From a virus, in IMG/VR virus record IMGVR_UViG_3300038461_000101, positions 24,724-88,723 of that record: a stretch of 64,000 bases of DNA, one strand, 5' to 3'. A model generated the notes under the pieces. It did not search any database. It was not told the DNA's origin and saw only the letters and a program-made list of their open reading frames with translations. This document shows positions 16,461 through 25,706 of this stretch, piece by piece (the first letter of the stretch is position 1; each line of letters starts with the position of its first letter). The position numbers and the translations under genes are program-made.

Positions 16461-18014
16461 CTATGAGGCGAATGCGCCAACACTGGCGGCTGCAGGAAGT
16501 CTGCGGCTGCGCCAATAACTGCCAAAGAGTGGGCTAATCGAACCAGTTGTTGCAGTAGCTTGGATCTTCAATGAAGTACCTGCATTATTCTTTAGCCAGA
16601 TTTTGAAGTGAGCATAATGTGTAGCGGCTGATAGAGAAGCTGTCGTAATTGTATATACTGCTGAAGTAGTCATTGCTTGAGCCTCAAGCATTGTAGCAGT
16701 TCCTGGAACTGCAGTCACACCAACAACCGGTGACATCTCAAAGAACACATTCATCTCGGTTGGTGCACCACTATTGGTCAACGTCCATACAATGGTAGAT
16801 GCAGTGACCTTAGTAAACCATAATTCAATCTCGATTAAGTAATAGGCACTGGCTACCAGTGGGATGTTTGATGTCGTTCCAAAGAAGTTGGCAATGGTTG
16901 TTATCGAACCTGCTGAACTTTGCAGACTAAAGAATTGCTCAACAGGGATAATGCCACGGCCAGAGGTTACTTCATTGGTCATGTAGGAGTTGATGGAGTC
17001 ATATTCTCGGGCTCCAGCCACCTGAGCAGAGAGAAGAATACCCGTTCCTTGGTAATAGGCAGGAGCCTGACCTGCAGTAGCGGTTCCAACCATGAATTTG
17101 ACAGTACCCGTAAAGATAGCACCAGCTAGGAGAGCGCAAGCCAATAAGGTTTGTGCCTGAGCTACGGTCATGGCGATAATGTCGCCTGTAGCAATTCTTC
17201 CTACAAAAGTGCTGGCCGGGACAGACATGGCAACTGGAGCCGCAGATCCTGATGTGTTATTTACTACCACTGTATCGGTAGCAATCGTTCCAAGATCACC
17301 AATCATATAAGCCAGAAGAGTTTTTGCCTGAGTAACTGTCATGGCTATGATGTTGCCAGATGCGATGCGGCCAACAAAAGTACTCGCTGCAACCGCCACA
17401 GCAGTAATAACGGCTGAACCGGCAGTGGCATTTGCCATAATGGTATTTGCAGCAACTGCAGCAAGATCACCGACCGCATATGCAAGTAAGGTTTTTGCAT
17501 TTGCCACAGACATGGCCGTGACACTACCGGAAGCCAAACGTCCTACGAAAGTGCTGGCAGCAATTGCGATCGCTGCTGGAGCTGCAGCACCTCCTGTATT
17601 ATTTCCCATCAGGGTAGCATCAGCTACTGTGGCAAAATCTGCAAAGGTATAAGCCAACATCGTCTTTTGTTGGGCAACGGTAAGGGCAACAACATGGCCT
17701 CCAGTAATGCGACCTATCACGGTTTGGGCTGGAACTGCGATTGCTACTGGTGCTGCATCCCCTGCTGTATTGTTGGCAAGAACAGTATCCGTGGCAATTA
17801 CTGCCAGATCTCCAATGGCATAGGCAAGAAGGGTTTTGACCTGAGCAACTGAAAGGTCATCTATATGGCCCCCGGTAATGCGTCCAAGCAGGGTCTGCTC
17901 AGCAAGGGTTACTGCTGAGGGAACTGCTGCACTGGCTGTGGCGTTGGCAAGGACTGTATCAGCTGCTTGCGTGTAAAGTTGCTTTAGCTTGATGCCTGTT
18001 GGTGTCGCTGGCAT
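16461..18014 (-). CDS. Tail fibre protein with about 57-residue tandem repeats
   Basis: 517 residues. From residue 16 to about 305 it carries four full and two partial copies of a 57-residue unit with the core RITGGHI..LSVAQVKTLLA followed by IATDTVLANNTAG and ending STFVG. The C-terminal 200 residues are beta-rich and end LFGSYWRSRRLP, as in fibre tips. RBS AAAGGAAT. It overlaps the upstream glycosyltransferase gene by 56 nt. Probably a trimeric receptor-binding fibre. Confidence 0.75.
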   Translation of the reverse strand: MPATPTGIKLKQLYTQAADTVLANATASAAVPSAVTLAEQTLLGRITGGHIDDLSVAQVKTLLAYAIGDLAVIATDTVLANNTAGDAAPVAIAVPAQTVIGRITGGHVVALTVAQQKTMLAYTFADFATVADATLMGNNTGGAAAPAAIAIAASTFVGRLASGSVTAMSVANAKTLLAYAVGDLAAVAANTIMANATAGSAVITAVAVAASTFVGRIASGNIIAMTVTQAKTLLAYMIGDLGTIATDTVVVNNTSGSAAPVAMSVPASTFVGRIATGDIIAMTVAQAQTLLACALLAGAIFTGTVKFMVGTATAGQAPAYYQGTGILLSAQVAGAREYDSINSYMTNEVTSGRGIIPVEQFFSLQSSAGSITTIANFFGTTSNIPLVASAYYLIEIELWFTKVTASTIVWTLTNSGAPTEMNVFFEMSPVVGVTAVPGTATMLEAQAMTTSAVYTITTASLSAATHYAHFKIWLKNNAGTSLKIQATATTGSISPLFGSYWRSRRLPAAASVGAFAS

Positions 18015-19122
18015 TGGGATATTCCTTTTTTAGCCAATTCATATTGGTCTTTTCTGGATACTCTTTGTTCCATCCTTCCTTCTCCAGAAGGGAAGACAAT
18101 CTATTGAAATACTCTCTATACATCATGCCACAGTGATCCATGGAAAAGTTGGCAATTGCATATTTTCGAATGACTTTGGGTTCAAAGTTTTCCAGATGTT
18201 GAGCTGCCCAAACAAAGTCATCTCTTACTGCACATCGCCAACCAGTTACTCCATGAATGATGGTCTCGGGATACACCCCAAAGTTGGATACGATCACTGG
18301 TGTTCCCGACATAGCTGCTTCGATAGTAACTCCCCCGAATGGTTCAAGATAGATGGTAGGCGAGAAGACTGCCTGGGCCTCGGCCAGGAGTTTTGCACGC
18401 TGTTTTGGATCATTGATCGGACCGAGGAACTCGATGTTTTTCCAATTGGAAAGTTCGACATCTTCCAGCTTTCCCTGACCGGCTATGACCAATTTCTTCC
18501 CAAGCTGCTTGCAAATATCGGCTGCAATGTTGATACCCTTGCGATAGATCAACCGGCCAAGGTAAAGGAAGTAATCTTCTCGCTTGTCGGCAACGTAGAA
18601 GGCACGTGGATCAAAGTAATTGGGGATAACAGTGTCGAACCAGCGTCCGTTCTCGATCCCCTGCTTTCCATAGATGAAGTTCATCCAGGCATTACTTTCA
18701 AAGACAACATAGGGGGCAAAGGTTCCTGGATAACCCACGCCCGATTCTACCTGTAGGGGATAATCGGTCAGCCCACGGCTGATGTCGATCTGTCCAAAGG
18801 GGTAAAGGATTATGTCCTGGGGAGTTGAGTTGGCTCGGATCTCCCGAATGGCATTGATATTGAAGAGGCGGGAAGCATCAGTTTCATCAATGTTATAGAA
18901 GTCTTCTGGCTTGACGTTCCCATAATCAATATCCCAATGCTTTCGAGAAAGAACCGTGATGTGCTTGCAACCAACTTCAGCCCCTTCAGTTCCATAATGG
19001 ATTACTTCGAACCCCTCCTTTGGAAGCATCTTGCTGAGTTTCCAAACCTTCTGAGTATAGGCGCAGGTTTGCCACTTAGGAGAGGTGATTGTATGTGGAA
19101 GTCCGATCAGGTGAATTTTCAT
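17959..19122 (-). CDS. GT4-family glycosyltransferase
   Basis: 387 residues, GT-B fold. The donor-site signature EPFGGVTIEAAMSGTPVIVS (E-x7-E) is intact, and FLYLGRLIYRKGINIAADIC and LVIAGQGKLED are typical C-domain strands. It lies inside the tail-fibre cluster, between the LamG fibre domain and the repeat fibre, so it may glycosylate a fibre or alter the host glycan it binds. The last 18 codons overlap the start of the repeat fibre gene. Confidence 0.88.
   Translation of the reverse strand: MKIHLIGLPHTITSPKWQTCAYTQKVWKLSKMLPKEGFEVIHYGTEGAEVGCKHITVLSRKHWDIDYGNVKPEDFYNIDETDASRLFNINAIREIRANSTPQDIILYPFGQIDISRGLTDYPLQVESGVGYPGTFAPYVVFESNAWMNFIYGKQGIENGRWFDTVIPNYFDPRAFYVADKREDYFLYLGRLIYRKGINIAADICKQLGKKLVIAGQGKLEDVELSNWKNIEFLGPINDPKQRAKLLAEAQAVFSPTIYLEPFGGVTIEAAMSGTPVIVSNFGVYPETIIHGVTGWRCAVRDDFVWAAQHLENFEPKVIRKYAIANFSMDHCGMMYREYFNRLSSLLEKEGWNKEYPEKTNMNWLKKEYPNASDTNRHQAKATLHASS
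18440..18451. repeat. TTCCAATTGGAA palindrome, copy 3
   Basis: Inside the GT4 gene, read there as Ser-Asn-Trp-Lys, a different codon frame from copies 1, 4 and 9. Confidence 0.9.
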
Positions 19123-19123
19123 T

Positions 19124-19948
19124 TTAGAGTATCCCGTATATGGCCTTTAGATATAGTTCAACATCATTGCGGTGAGAATCACTTATGCTTTCATGATAGC
19201 ACAAAAATGCTGCCATATCGCCATTGTATTTGCCATCGTTGCCAAGGTTGATGGTACCGATCGTAGGATCATTCCAGTTCCAGGTAGCCAGATCTGGATT
19301 GGTATGAGTGGTTATAAGAGAACCATTCTTATAATACTTTACAGTTCGTCCAGTTACTACATCCTGCGTATGGACAAACTCAAGTATGACTGGATTGGTA
19401 TCAGGCAACGTGAAGTCAACCGTATCGGCTCCAGTATCATCCCACTGTCCAGTGCTATAGTTACGCAGCCATTCTGGACCAGTGTTGGGTGCACCATCAA
19501 AGATACCTATTGGATTGACAGTGGCAGGCTTGAGCACAAAGAAGTAGGAGGAACTGTTTCCTGGAGCCATTGTAGCAAACTTGAGATAGAGTGAATTGGC
19601 ACCGTCAAAGCGATAGACTGATCGACCATTGATAATGTTGGTCTTGTAGGTCGGTCTATTCGCTGCCGATGTCTGCAAACCGTGCATGGCAGCTGCACTT
19701 TGATCGGTTGCCTTGTAAACTGTATCTCCATCCACGCAGAGAGTAACACCATTGTCCTTGTAGGATTGGAGTCGAGCTTCCACCCAGGTTGACAGGTTGG
19801 TCTGGTAGGCCAGGGCTGGATCTGTATTGGTAATTGCCTTTTGGATGCTCACAAATAACATCGTAGTACCAGTACAAACGAAGGTGAGTAGATCAACCGA
19901 GTTCTTATAAGTGGACAAGGATGGTGCGGTATTGGAGGGCCAGTAAAA
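19124..19948 (-). CDS. LamG-like C-terminal part of collagen fibre, -1 frame
   Basis: About 270 residues. It starts with the continuation of the fibre tip ([20 protein letters not shown]) in the -1 frame and continues into a concanavalin/LamG-like lectin domain (NGRSVYRFDGANSLYLKF, then GRTVKYYKNG, then NDPTIGTINLGN). An independent start would have to be TTG at 19918, without a convincing RBS. The simplest reading is one protein made by slippage at CCTTTTA near 19945-19950, or a single-base deletion in the sequence. LamG domains bind glycans. Confidence 0.68.
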   Translation of the reverse strand, partial: FYWPSNTAPSLSTYKNSVDLLTFVCTGTTMLFVSIQKAITNTDPALAYQTNLSTWVEARLQSYKDNGVTLCVDGDTVYKATDQSAAAMHGLQTSAANRPTYKTNIINGRSVYRFDGANSLYLKFATMAPGNSSSYFFVLKPATVNPIGIFDGAPNTGPEWLRNYSTGQWDDTGADTVDFTLPDTNPVILEFVHTQDVVTGRTVKYYKNGSLITTHTNPDLATWNWNDPTIGTINLGNDGKYNGDMAAFLCYHESISDSHRNDVELYLKAIYGIL

Positions 19949-22545
19949 GGCAGAGTTCCAGAAGTAATGGTTCGGCCACCAGTACCATCCTGAATGATCT
20001 CAAGGAAGTATTGTTGACCGGCCACCATATTACTTGGAAGACCCATGATGCGACTGGCTCCAAGAGTAACCTTAGCACTTCCAAGAGAGCAGTCCCAGGC
20101 AATTGTGGCTGCATCTGTGAGTGTCTGGAAGTTGGTTCCACCACTGGCTACTACCTGAACCCATCCAGCATTCTTTCGAGCATATTGATTGCCATCGGTC
20201 GGAGCTTCTGGCATTCCAGCCCAGGTTGACATATGTCCATAGGACACGATGATCACATCGGTCGACTCCGGGGCTACTGCCATGGTGAATGTACCAGCAG
20301 CAGGATTGGTTTCTACCCATCCCTCAGAGGATCCTTGGGTAAGAGCCTGACCGTTGAGAAGTACCAGTAAAGTGCCTGAGACATAAGAACCCTGCGAAAC
20401 CGTGTAAAGGCAGTTCACACTGTTTCTGGCACCTGCTAGTGTGCCATAAGATGGAGTAGTACCACCAGCCTCATCAATGTAGAAAGTATTGCTGGCAGGG
20501 CCTGATGCTCCCGATGGGCCTGTAGGACCGCTTGCACCAGGGGCACCTGAAGCTCCAGAAGGTCCCGTTGCTCCAGTTGGACCTCCTGCTGGGCCGGTTG
20601 GGCCTGAAGGTCCGGTTGGACCCGATGGCCCGGAAGGACCAGTTGCACCATTAGAACCTGCAGTTCCTGATGGCCCTGTGGCACCGGTTGGGCCACCTGC
20701 TGGACCCGTAGCACCAGATGGACCAGCTGCTCCTGATGGGCCTGTATTTCCTGTGGCACCCTGACCGCCCGCTGGCCCGGTAAGTCCCTGTGGCCCTGTA
20801 GGGCCTGAAGGACCCTGTGGCCCGGTAAAGCTGGCTCCCGTAGCTCCCTGAGGGCCTGTAGCTCCTGTGGGGCCACCAGCAGGGCCTGTTTGTCCGATAG
20901 GCCCGGTCGGGCCACTAGGCCCATTACTTCCTGCAGGCCCGGTCGATCCAATTTCACCAGTAACATTCAAAGTCCATGTACCAAGAGTTCCAGTACCTAC
21001 GAATAGATCAGAAGTGAAATGAACAGTCGATCCATCCCAGGATGTGATGATACCTTCCATCCAATGGGTAGTGTCGTAGACTGCTCTAATGCGCATTCCA
21101 ATATTCCAGCCAACAGCAGCAGCAGTAAGAAAAGCCTTGTCGCCCGTTCCCAATAAGACAGATGTTGTTGAAGTGGCCTTTAGGCCAAGGCCATTAGTAC
21201 CATTGGTACCAGAAGTTCCAGATGCACCAATCGGCCCGGTGGGACCAGAAGGACCTGTCAATCCAATTTCACCCGCAATACCTAATGACCAGATGGCATA
21301 TTCATTTGGAGCACCACTACAAATATCAACGGTGATCTCAGCAGTAGGATAGTTCCATCCAGTCAGAACACCTTCCATCCAGAATGCAGGTGAAGCAGTA
21401 GCACGGATCCTTTGATAAGCAATCCAGCCAGTATTATTTCCAATCGTAAAGGTTTTTACACCAAGCCCGATCGTTTGGTTGGTTGTGGAAGAACTGGTTA
21501 TCCCAAGTCCAGTTGGACCACTGGCTCCTGTAGGACCTCCAGGCCCTGTGGGGCCAGAGTGTCCTGAAGCACCTGATGGTCCTGTTGCTCCGGTCGGGCC
21601 TCCAGCGGGGCCAGTAGCTCCTGCAGGTCCAGAAGGCCCGGTAGCACCAGTCGGCCCTCCTGCAGGGCCAGTAGCACCGGCTGGCCCGGTTGCACCACTA
21701 GGCCCGGATGGGCCAGTTGGTCCTGAATGACCAGACGCACCCGATGGGCCGCTTGGCCCGGTCGGGCCACCAGGATCTCCCGGTGCACCAGGAATACCAA
21801 TACCAGGAGGCCCTACGGGGCCTGAAGGTCCGGTCGGCCCGGTGGCTCCTGCAGGCCCGGATGGGCCAGAGGGTCCAGTTGGTCCAGAAGGGCCACCATT
21901 GGGGCCTGTAGGCCCTGTGGCTCCCGTAGGCCCACCAGCAGGCCCGGTTGGTCCTGTGGGGCCTGTAGCACCTCCTGGCGAACCTGCAGGGCCACTTGCA
22001 CCTATGGGGCCAGTATTCCCAGGCTCACCAGCAATAACAATGTTCCAGGCTGAGTAAGTACCACTACCTTTGATGCGATCAGCCTGAATATGTAGATCTC
22101 CCCATATATTCGAGAAGAATGTGCATGGGCCTTCAAGCCAATTATTTTCATCAAAGGCTGCTCGTAAACGAACTCCGATCGCAAAAGCTGCTGTAAGAGG
22201 TGCGCCAATGAAGTGAGCATCACCAAGGGCAATGGTAATACTGGTGGTAGATGTTCCAATAACTCCCGGGCCAGTGGCTCCCGTAGCTCCTGGAGTTGCA
22301 GGGCCGGTTGGCCCTGAATGACCAGATGGCCCGGTTGGACCTGTGGCACCACCAGCAGGGCCAGTGGGACCGCTTGGACCAGTGGCTCCAGGTGAACCAG
22401 CGATCAACGCTGCATGTTCGGCTGCAGTCAAATGATAGGCTTCAACGGGGCCGGTAAGAGATGGAGCTTTACCACCTTGAAGACCAGCGAGGTCATTATG
22501 GTTGAAGGATCCAGCAGTGCTTTTAGGAGTGGGTACGCCAGCCAT
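19849..22545 (-). CDS. Collagen-like tail fibre
   Basis: 898 residues as read in frame 0. The N-terminal 50 residues ([12 protein letters not shown]) match fibre attachment regions. Long Gly-X-Y tracts rich in GPTGPSGP and GATGPAGG are broken by three related globular inserts of about 75 residues, each with a core like GMRIRA...WMEGIITSW and ending W.L.I.GEIG. After the last tract comes a knob of about 150 residues. The last 34 codons, after about 19948, look like an out-of-frame tail, and the natural continuation lies in the -1 frame. Probably a trimeric receptor fibre. Confidence 0.85.
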   Translation of the reverse strand: MAGVPTPKSTAGSFNHNDLAGLQGGKAPSLTGPVEAYHLTAAEHAALIAGSPGATGPSGPTGPAGGATGPTGPSGHSGPTGPATPGATGATGPGVIGTSTTSITIALGDAHFIGAPLTAAFAIGVRLRAAFDENNWLEGPCTFFSNIWGDLHIQADRIKGSGTYSAWNIVIAGEPGNTGPIGASGPAGSPGGATGPTGPTGPAGGPTGATGPTGPNGGPSGPTGPSGPSGPAGATGPTGPSGPVGPPGIGIPGAPGDPGGPTGPSGPSGASGHSGPTGPSGPSGATGPAGATGPAGGPTGATGPSGPAGATGPAGGPTGATGPSGASGHSGPTGPGGPTGASGPTGLGITSSSTTNQTIGLGVKTFTIGNNTGWIAYQRIRATASPAFWMEGVLTGWNYPTAEITVDICSGAPNEYAIWSLGIAGEIGLTGPSGPTGPIGASGTSGTNGTNGLGLKATSTTSVLLGTGDKAFLTAAAVGWNIGMRIRAVYDTTHWMEGIITSWDGSTVHFTSDLFVGTGTLGTWTLNVTGEIGSTGPAGSNGPSGPTGPIGQTGPAGGPTGATGPQGATGASFTGPQGPSGPTGPQGLTGPAGGQGATGNTGPSGAAGPSGATGPAGGPTGATGPSGTAGSNGATGPSGPSGPTGPSGPTGPAGGPTGATGPSGASGAPGASGPTGPSGASGPASNTFYIDEAGGTTPSYGTLAGARNSVNCLYTVSQGSYVSGTLLVLLNGQALTQGSSEGWVETNPAAGTFTMAVAPESTDVIIVSYGHMSTWAGMPEAPTDGNQYARKNAGWVQVVASGGTNFQTLTDAATIAWDCSLGSAKVTLGASRIMGLPSNMVAGQQYFLEIIQDGTGGRTITSGTLPFTGPPIPHHPCPLIRTRLIYSPSFVLVLRCYL

Positions 22546-22552
22546 TGGAACC

Positions 22553-24106
22553 TCAGTTCATTTCCAGGATTGCTTCAACTTCATTGATCCGAATAGGAAT
22601 GCCACCAATGTAGTAACCATGTGTTCCCACAAAGGCAAAACCATTGACGATGATTGCCCAACTTCCATAGGTGGCATTTGAAAATAGAGAAACTGGAATG
22701 AAATCTTGGAACACACCACCCTGGCTGAATATGGCAATTCCATACCAGTTATCAGAAAGTCTTTTGGCCCAGCAGAGAATATTGTTTGTGTCGGAATCTA
22801 ATCGGTTGAAGGCAGTTTTGATGTCATAACCAGTTTCAATCAAGGGGATCATGGAGTGTTGGATGTAATCAGTTAGATAGATTCGATTGTCATGCCCCTT
22901 CTCGAAACCCATATACTGCATTTCCATACCAGTTTCAGTAAGTATGTGGGCATCTATTTTGTAAGGATAGGGAGTGCCATATGCAGCAGCCGACATGGGA
23001 TAAGCTGATTGTGAAGTTATTACCTCATAATGATTGTCGGCTTCCACATGGTAACTTGCAACATATTCACAGTAGAGAAAGAATGAGTTTGCTGGAGAAG
23101 TAAATCCATCTGTAAGGCCAGCTCCGCCACTACCAGATGGAGGAGATTGATAAGAAGGCCATCCAGGAAATACGTCAACGGTTAGCACTGGATCATAGGT
23201 AATTTCCTGAACAGTTGTGGGTGTAAGTGTTTTGTCGGATAGATCAAATCCAGCCCATTCATATTTGTAGAGGCCAAGAGCAGCCAACCAGTAGGTACCA
23301 TGTCTATCCCAGGGGCCACTACCATAAGGAATTGCGATCGCTGCTCTTACAATGAAACCACCATTCCCCAAATGAGATGCAACAACTCCTCCAGCTATAT
23401 TATCGGCAGGTGAAGACCACCAAGAACCATTGTGTGCAAAATTATAGTTTGCCATCAACATTTCTTTTTGTATACCAAACGAGGCTTCTGCAAAGTTAGC
23501 AATCACTCCAGCAAGATGAAAATAACCTCCCTGATTATTCATCATATTTCCATATCCAGAGCTTGCCTCTTCTACAAAACCTGCAATGAAATCACCACTC
23601 CTTGTGTTCTCATTGAACCCACTGTCATGACTGAAGAAAATGTTTCCTGGAGTTGCAAATTCAAAATTGAAAGTATTTTCAAGAACCCATACAGAAGTGC
23701 TAACATTGAGTACACCAAAATCCCATTGGGAAAGATAGGTAGTTGATCCCGCAGGGATATTGGCAGTATCTCTGACTAGCACTCTGAACTCATACTTGGA
23801 TATTTTTTTGATGCCAGCACAATAGATATTGGCAGGTGGAATGGTAACCTCATAAGTTTCGGCAATTGAAAGTTCGTCTTCGCTTAGATAAATTACATGA
23901 AGTTCCACGGAATAATCTTCAGCTACTTTTGTCCAGGCGACTCCTTTGTCATTTGGATTGCTAAAGACACACAGACTTATTCCACCCCAATCAGTTTGAT
24001 AATCAACTACTCCAAGATCTAATCCCATGTATGGGGCAACGCCATTCATGGGAACTCGATCAGAAGGATTCCACCATATGTAATCGCTCACACCGAGATA
24101 ATTCAT
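22553..24106 (-). CDS. Minor tail/adhesin protein, unknown
   Basis: 517 residues from ATG 24106, which overlaps the upstream stop. Aromatic- and Gly-rich, beta-dominated, no Lys-rich regions, ending with a short conserved-looking strand block (WAIIVNGFAFVGTHG). Lies just upstream of the fibre in transcription order, so likely a tail-tip component. Not recognised. Confidence 0.62.
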   Translation of the reverse strand: MNYLGVSDYIWWNPSDRVPMNGVAPYMGLDLGVVDYQTDWGGISLCVFSNPNDKGVAWTKVAEDYSVELHVIYLSEDELSIAETYEVTIPPANIYCAGIKKISKYEFRVLVRDTANIPAGSTTYLSQWDFGVLNVSTSVWVLENTFNFEFATPGNIFFSHDSGFNENTRSGDFIAGFVEEASSGYGNMMNNQGGYFHLAGVIANFAEASFGIQKEMLMANYNFAHNGSWWSSPADNIAGGVVASHLGNGGFIVRAAIAIPYGSGPWDRHGTYWLAALGLYKYEWAGFDLSDKTLTPTTVQEITYDPVLTVDVFPGWPSYQSPPSGSGGAGLTDGFTSPANSFFLYCEYVASYHVEADNHYEVITSQSAYPMSAAAYGTPYPYKIDAHILTETGMEMQYMGFEKGHDNRIYLTDYIQHSMIPLIETGYDIKTAFNRLDSDTNNILCWAKRLSDNWYGIAIFSQGGVFQDFIPVSLFSNATYGSWAIIVNGFAFVGTHGYYIGGIPIRINEVEAILEMN

Positions 24107-24729
24107 TCTTGTGCTCCCAGGGTGAGACAAACCATTGCTCTTGTTGAAGCATTGAAGGCTGAAATATCAATCCAAAGCCAGTCGCCTTCAGGTAATAAGA
24201 CTTGGGCAAATGAAAGTTCAGTGCTTCCTGTAAGACCAGCCACAAGATCTGATGCCATCACATCTACACCAGTTGCACCGATCGTATGTCTATCTTCCAC
24301 GTTGAAGGTGAACGAGGTGCCATTGATAACAAAAGCATCTATCCGAAGAAGAATACGATCCTTTGGTATTCGCCCTCCTGCTACACCACCAATACCAACA
24401 AAGGTAATAGGCCATGAATAAGTGTAGATGTTAGCAATGAAGATGGGTTCAGGAACTGGAGCTTTTGCTGAAGTAGGAGTTGGCAATTTACCAGCAGGAA
24501 GAACAGGATCTGGTAGGGTTTGGGTTTGCACAAAAGGTGTGCCAGTCTGATAGTTGACTATTACCAGTTGACCTAGGGAAGGAGTGGGGCCAACATAGCG
24601 CAACTTATTCATTCGAGTGCCAGTACCAGATAGCCGAACAGAAACATAAGGTCCCAAGACATTGGTCACGATCGCCGGGATCATCTTCTGTTTGGATAAT
24701 TTAGTAATGGACTTCGAGAGTTCGCTCAT
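24103..24729 (-). CDS. Tail tip/baseplate-like protein, 208 aa
   Basis: The N-terminal third (IPAIVTNVLGPYVSVRLSGT, then LGQLVIVNYQTGTPFV) looks like an OB-fold barrel used by tail hub proteins. The C-terminal half is beta-rich. Overlaps both neighbours by 4 nt in a tail operon. Specific role unknown. Confidence 0.6.
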   Translation of the reverse strand: MSELSKSITKLSKQKMIPAIVTNVLGPYVSVRLSGTGTRMNKLRYVGPTPSLGQLVIVNYQTGTPFVQTQTLPDPVLPAGKLPTPTSAKAPVPEPIFIANIYTYSWPITFVGIGGVAGGRIPKDRILLRIDAFVINGTSFTFNVEDRHTIGATGVDVMASDLVAGLTGSTELSFAQVLLPEGDWLWIDISAFNASTRAMVCLTLGAQE

Positions 24730-25706
24730 GCGAGGTTCTTCCTTCCGTTCATGGTCATGGAAAACGAACCATTCTCAAGGGAAATTTGAATGTCTTCGAT
24801 GATGGCATCTTCGGTGATATGGGTTTTGGTACCGGCCACAATCAAATCGAAGTGCATCAAATCGGAGATCTCCGGTCGGGGATCCAGACGCATTTGAGCC
24901 GTGATTGGAGTTCGATGTTCCAGGGCAATCTCTTGGATAGTATGAGTGGCTTCTACTGCACCAATATCCAACTCTGAGAGTTGGTAAAGTCTGGTAATGA
25001 ACCCAACCTGCTCAGCAGCCAGGGCATAAGTCGAGATACCTACATCGTAGTAGTAGACCAAACCATCTGAGGAAATATCGTTGTTGTTGACCTGCTTGTT
25101 GTCATAACTCCAAACATGGTTGGCTGCCACGGTGTCTTTGATGGTGTGATAGGTGAAGGCAATTGCCCGGTCGGTTTCAGGGAAGATCCAGACTGGCCGT
25201 TGCTGGTAGATCGACTGCAGGGCATTGTCACCAGTGGTTTCATAGTCCACATACACAGCATCACGCCAATCAGGAATCTCTTCTCTGCGAATGTTGGTGA
25301 GTGTCACGGCACCACCTAGGGCTTTGAGATCGGCCACCGTGGTGTAATCGGCATACTTGGTCAGGGCCATGACGTAGGAGTAAACCCATCGGTTGTTGCA
25401 GTAAACCGAGATTGCTACATCGTGAATATAGATCCAGACATCCAACGCTGGATTAGTGGTATTTCCAATTGGAAAATCGGATGTGTCAACGATTGTGCCA
25501 CCAAGAAGAGTGGATACTTGCATATACCGATTTCCACCATGAGTGGTCGTGCCAATTTGAATAGTGAGAACCTTGTATCCCTTATCGGGATCTGTGTTCT
25601 CTTTTCCAAATGCAGCAATGCCCTGGATGTCGGTTTCCAGAAGCAAGGAAATTGCATCATTGACGGTATAGGTGTAGCGCAGGGAGAAGGCACCGTTCTT
25701 GTTCAT
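24726..25706 (-). CDS. Minor tail protein, 326 aa
   Basis: A beta-rich protein whose first 170 residues resemble a lectin-like sandwich (LTIQIGTTTHG, then ISVYCNNRWVYSYV) and whose last 150 fit the siphophage tail-tip type (RLYQLSELDIG, then ITAQMRLDPRPEISDLMHFD). Coupled on both sides. Contains palindrome copy 4. Confidence 0.6.
   Translation of the reverse strand: MNKNGAFSLRYTYTVNDAISLLLETDIQGIAAFGKENTDPDKGYKVLTIQIGTTTHGGNRYMQVSTLLGGTIVDTSDFPIGNTTNPALDVWIYIHDVAISVYCNNRWVYSYVMALTKYADYTTVADLKALGGAVTLTNIRREEIPDWRDAVYVDYETTGDNALQSIYQQRPVWIFPETDRAIAFTYHTIKDTVAANHVWSYDNKQVNNNDISSDGLVYYYDVGISTYALAAEQVGFITRLYQLSELDIGAVEATHTIQEIALEHRTPITAQMRLDPRPEISDLMHFDLIVAGTKTHITEDAIIEDIQISLENGSFSMTMNGRKNLA
25463..25474. 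repeat. TTCCAATTGGAA palindrome, copy 4
   Basis: In the 326-residue tail gene, read on the minus strand as Phe-Pro-Ile-Gly-Asn. Confidence 0.9.

Noticed and set aside
20436-20966. Open frames on both strands through the collagen repeats
   Set aside because: Gly-X-Y DNA keeps several frames open; only the frame with Gly-Pro-Thr/Ser repeats and a normal fibre start is coding.
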